This document shows positions 19,162 to 19,676 of a stretch of 19,676 bases of DNA, piece by piece. Each line of letters begins with the position of its first letter. Positions within the stretch are counted from its first letter, which is position 1. Source of the DNA: Tulasnella sp. 424 (taxonomy: Eukaryota > Basidiomycota > Agaricomycetes > Cantharellales > Tulasnellaceae); NCBI GenBank assembly GCA_019633425.1, contig WSUB01000342.1, positions 1-19,676 of the forward strand. The letters run 5' to 3'. The notes under the pieces were generated by a model that was not told where the DNA came from, did no database searches, and saw only the letters and a list, made by a program, of their open reading frames with translations. The translations under genes and the position numbers were made by a program.

Positions 19162-19676
19162 TTGGTTCACGTTGACTCTTGCTCTCCATTTACCACCACC
19201 CGAGGTCTCGCTTTCTTTGTTATCTCCTCTCGACTTCCCATCGCTGATCTTTCCCTACGTACGCGTATCGATTCAGACCGGGGATGTGTCGCCCACCACA
19301 GCCATCATCCCCTTCCTTGCCTCCATCCCTCTGCTCATCTCCCCTTCCCTGTCGATGAGAAGACCGAGAAGGAAGATTCGTCAGCTCTGCAGCCAAGTGA
19401 ACCGAATGGTACGGGCATCGCGCTGACTGCTCAAGTAAGCGGGCCGATGCCTGATTCGGGTTTACTCGGAGCCCCCAAGTGAGTTTATTTTACCTTTCCG
19501 TGTATGATAAGACCGACAACTAAGCGCTTGGATTTTTGAACTTCGTAGGCTGGGTTCTTCTTGCTCTGTGCCTCTCGCAACCGTAGAGCGTTTACGGGCG
19601 ATATTCCATCTTCAACCTCTCAACCAAGCAAAACCCACGATTCGGGTGCCGGGCTGTCTGCTCAAGTAAGCGGGTC
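19162..19676 (+). CDS. Partial gene at the right window edge, related to the left edge
   Basis: An open frame runs 19162-19482 without an ATG near its start, so the true start is uncertain. Its end reads GTGIALTAQ, then a possible donor GTAAGC at 19435, or continues GPMPDSGLLGAPK to a clear intron at 19479-19548 (GTGAGT...CTAAG...CGTAG, 70 bp). The following exon reaches the sequence that also starts the window (DSGAGLSAQ in one frame, PTIRVPGCLLK then stop in another). The repeated LSAQ/LTAQ plus GTAAGC ending suggests a duplicated exon. Function unknown. Confidence 0.35.
19633..19674 (+). repeat. Copy of the window-start sequence (23-64)
   Basis: The two 42-bp stretches differ at few positions, mainly TTGCTC versus CCGGGC in the middle, so the frame is kept. 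The spacing is about 19,610 bp. A third shorter copy (CTGCTCAAGTAAGCGGG) lies at 19427-19443. Confidence 0.85.

Overview
This window reads as fungal nuclear DNA, most likely from an Agaricomycete basidiomycete. The real genes have many short introns (51-73 bp, GT donors, YAG acceptors). The kinase belongs to the HGDLK-type, TKL-like families that are expanded in mushroom-forming fungi. The kinase plus TPR layout resembles proteins I recall as abundant in Tulasnella (Cantharellales); that placement is memory, not a search result. Every gene I support with confidence lies on the + strand.

The central fact is a segmental duplication of about 6.5 kb. Unit A (358-6864) and unit B (10427-17023) share the same order: (1) a low-complexity Ser/Pro/Thr-rich gene with four copies of a Lys-hydrophobic-Gly motif, then (2) an eight-exon gene predicted to encode a 650-residue protein kinase fused to six 40-residue TPRs. 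In both copies gene 1 is broken, by different lesions. In contrast, both kinase-TPR copies are intact: all eight predicted exons have identical lengths in the two copies, and length changes are confined to introns. Three large indels separate the units: about 425 bp present only in B (10794-11218, which carries the TATA box of gene 1), about 128 bp only in B (13921-14050), and about 460 bp of gene 1 missing from B.

Between the units (6865-10426) lies a spacer with a gag-like gene (8455 onward, spliced), a perfect 33-bp palindrome (8251-8283) and a weak minus-strand gene remnant (7145-7598). To the right of unit B, the duplication boundary runs directly into a gene that appears to lack its 5' part (17024-17572). 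Its 3' flank (17706-17784) resembles the sequence just left of unit A (164-244). The two ends of the window also carry the same 42-bp sequence, about 19.61 kb apart. Together these suggest that the window is one period of a larger tandem array.

Functionally, the kinase-TPR pair looks like a set of intracellular sensor or signalling kinases diversifying after duplication. Differences between the copies fall mainly at repeated positions of the TPR units and in a linker just before the beta-3 lysine, which is basic in A and strongly acidic in B. The conserved kinase motifs are kept.
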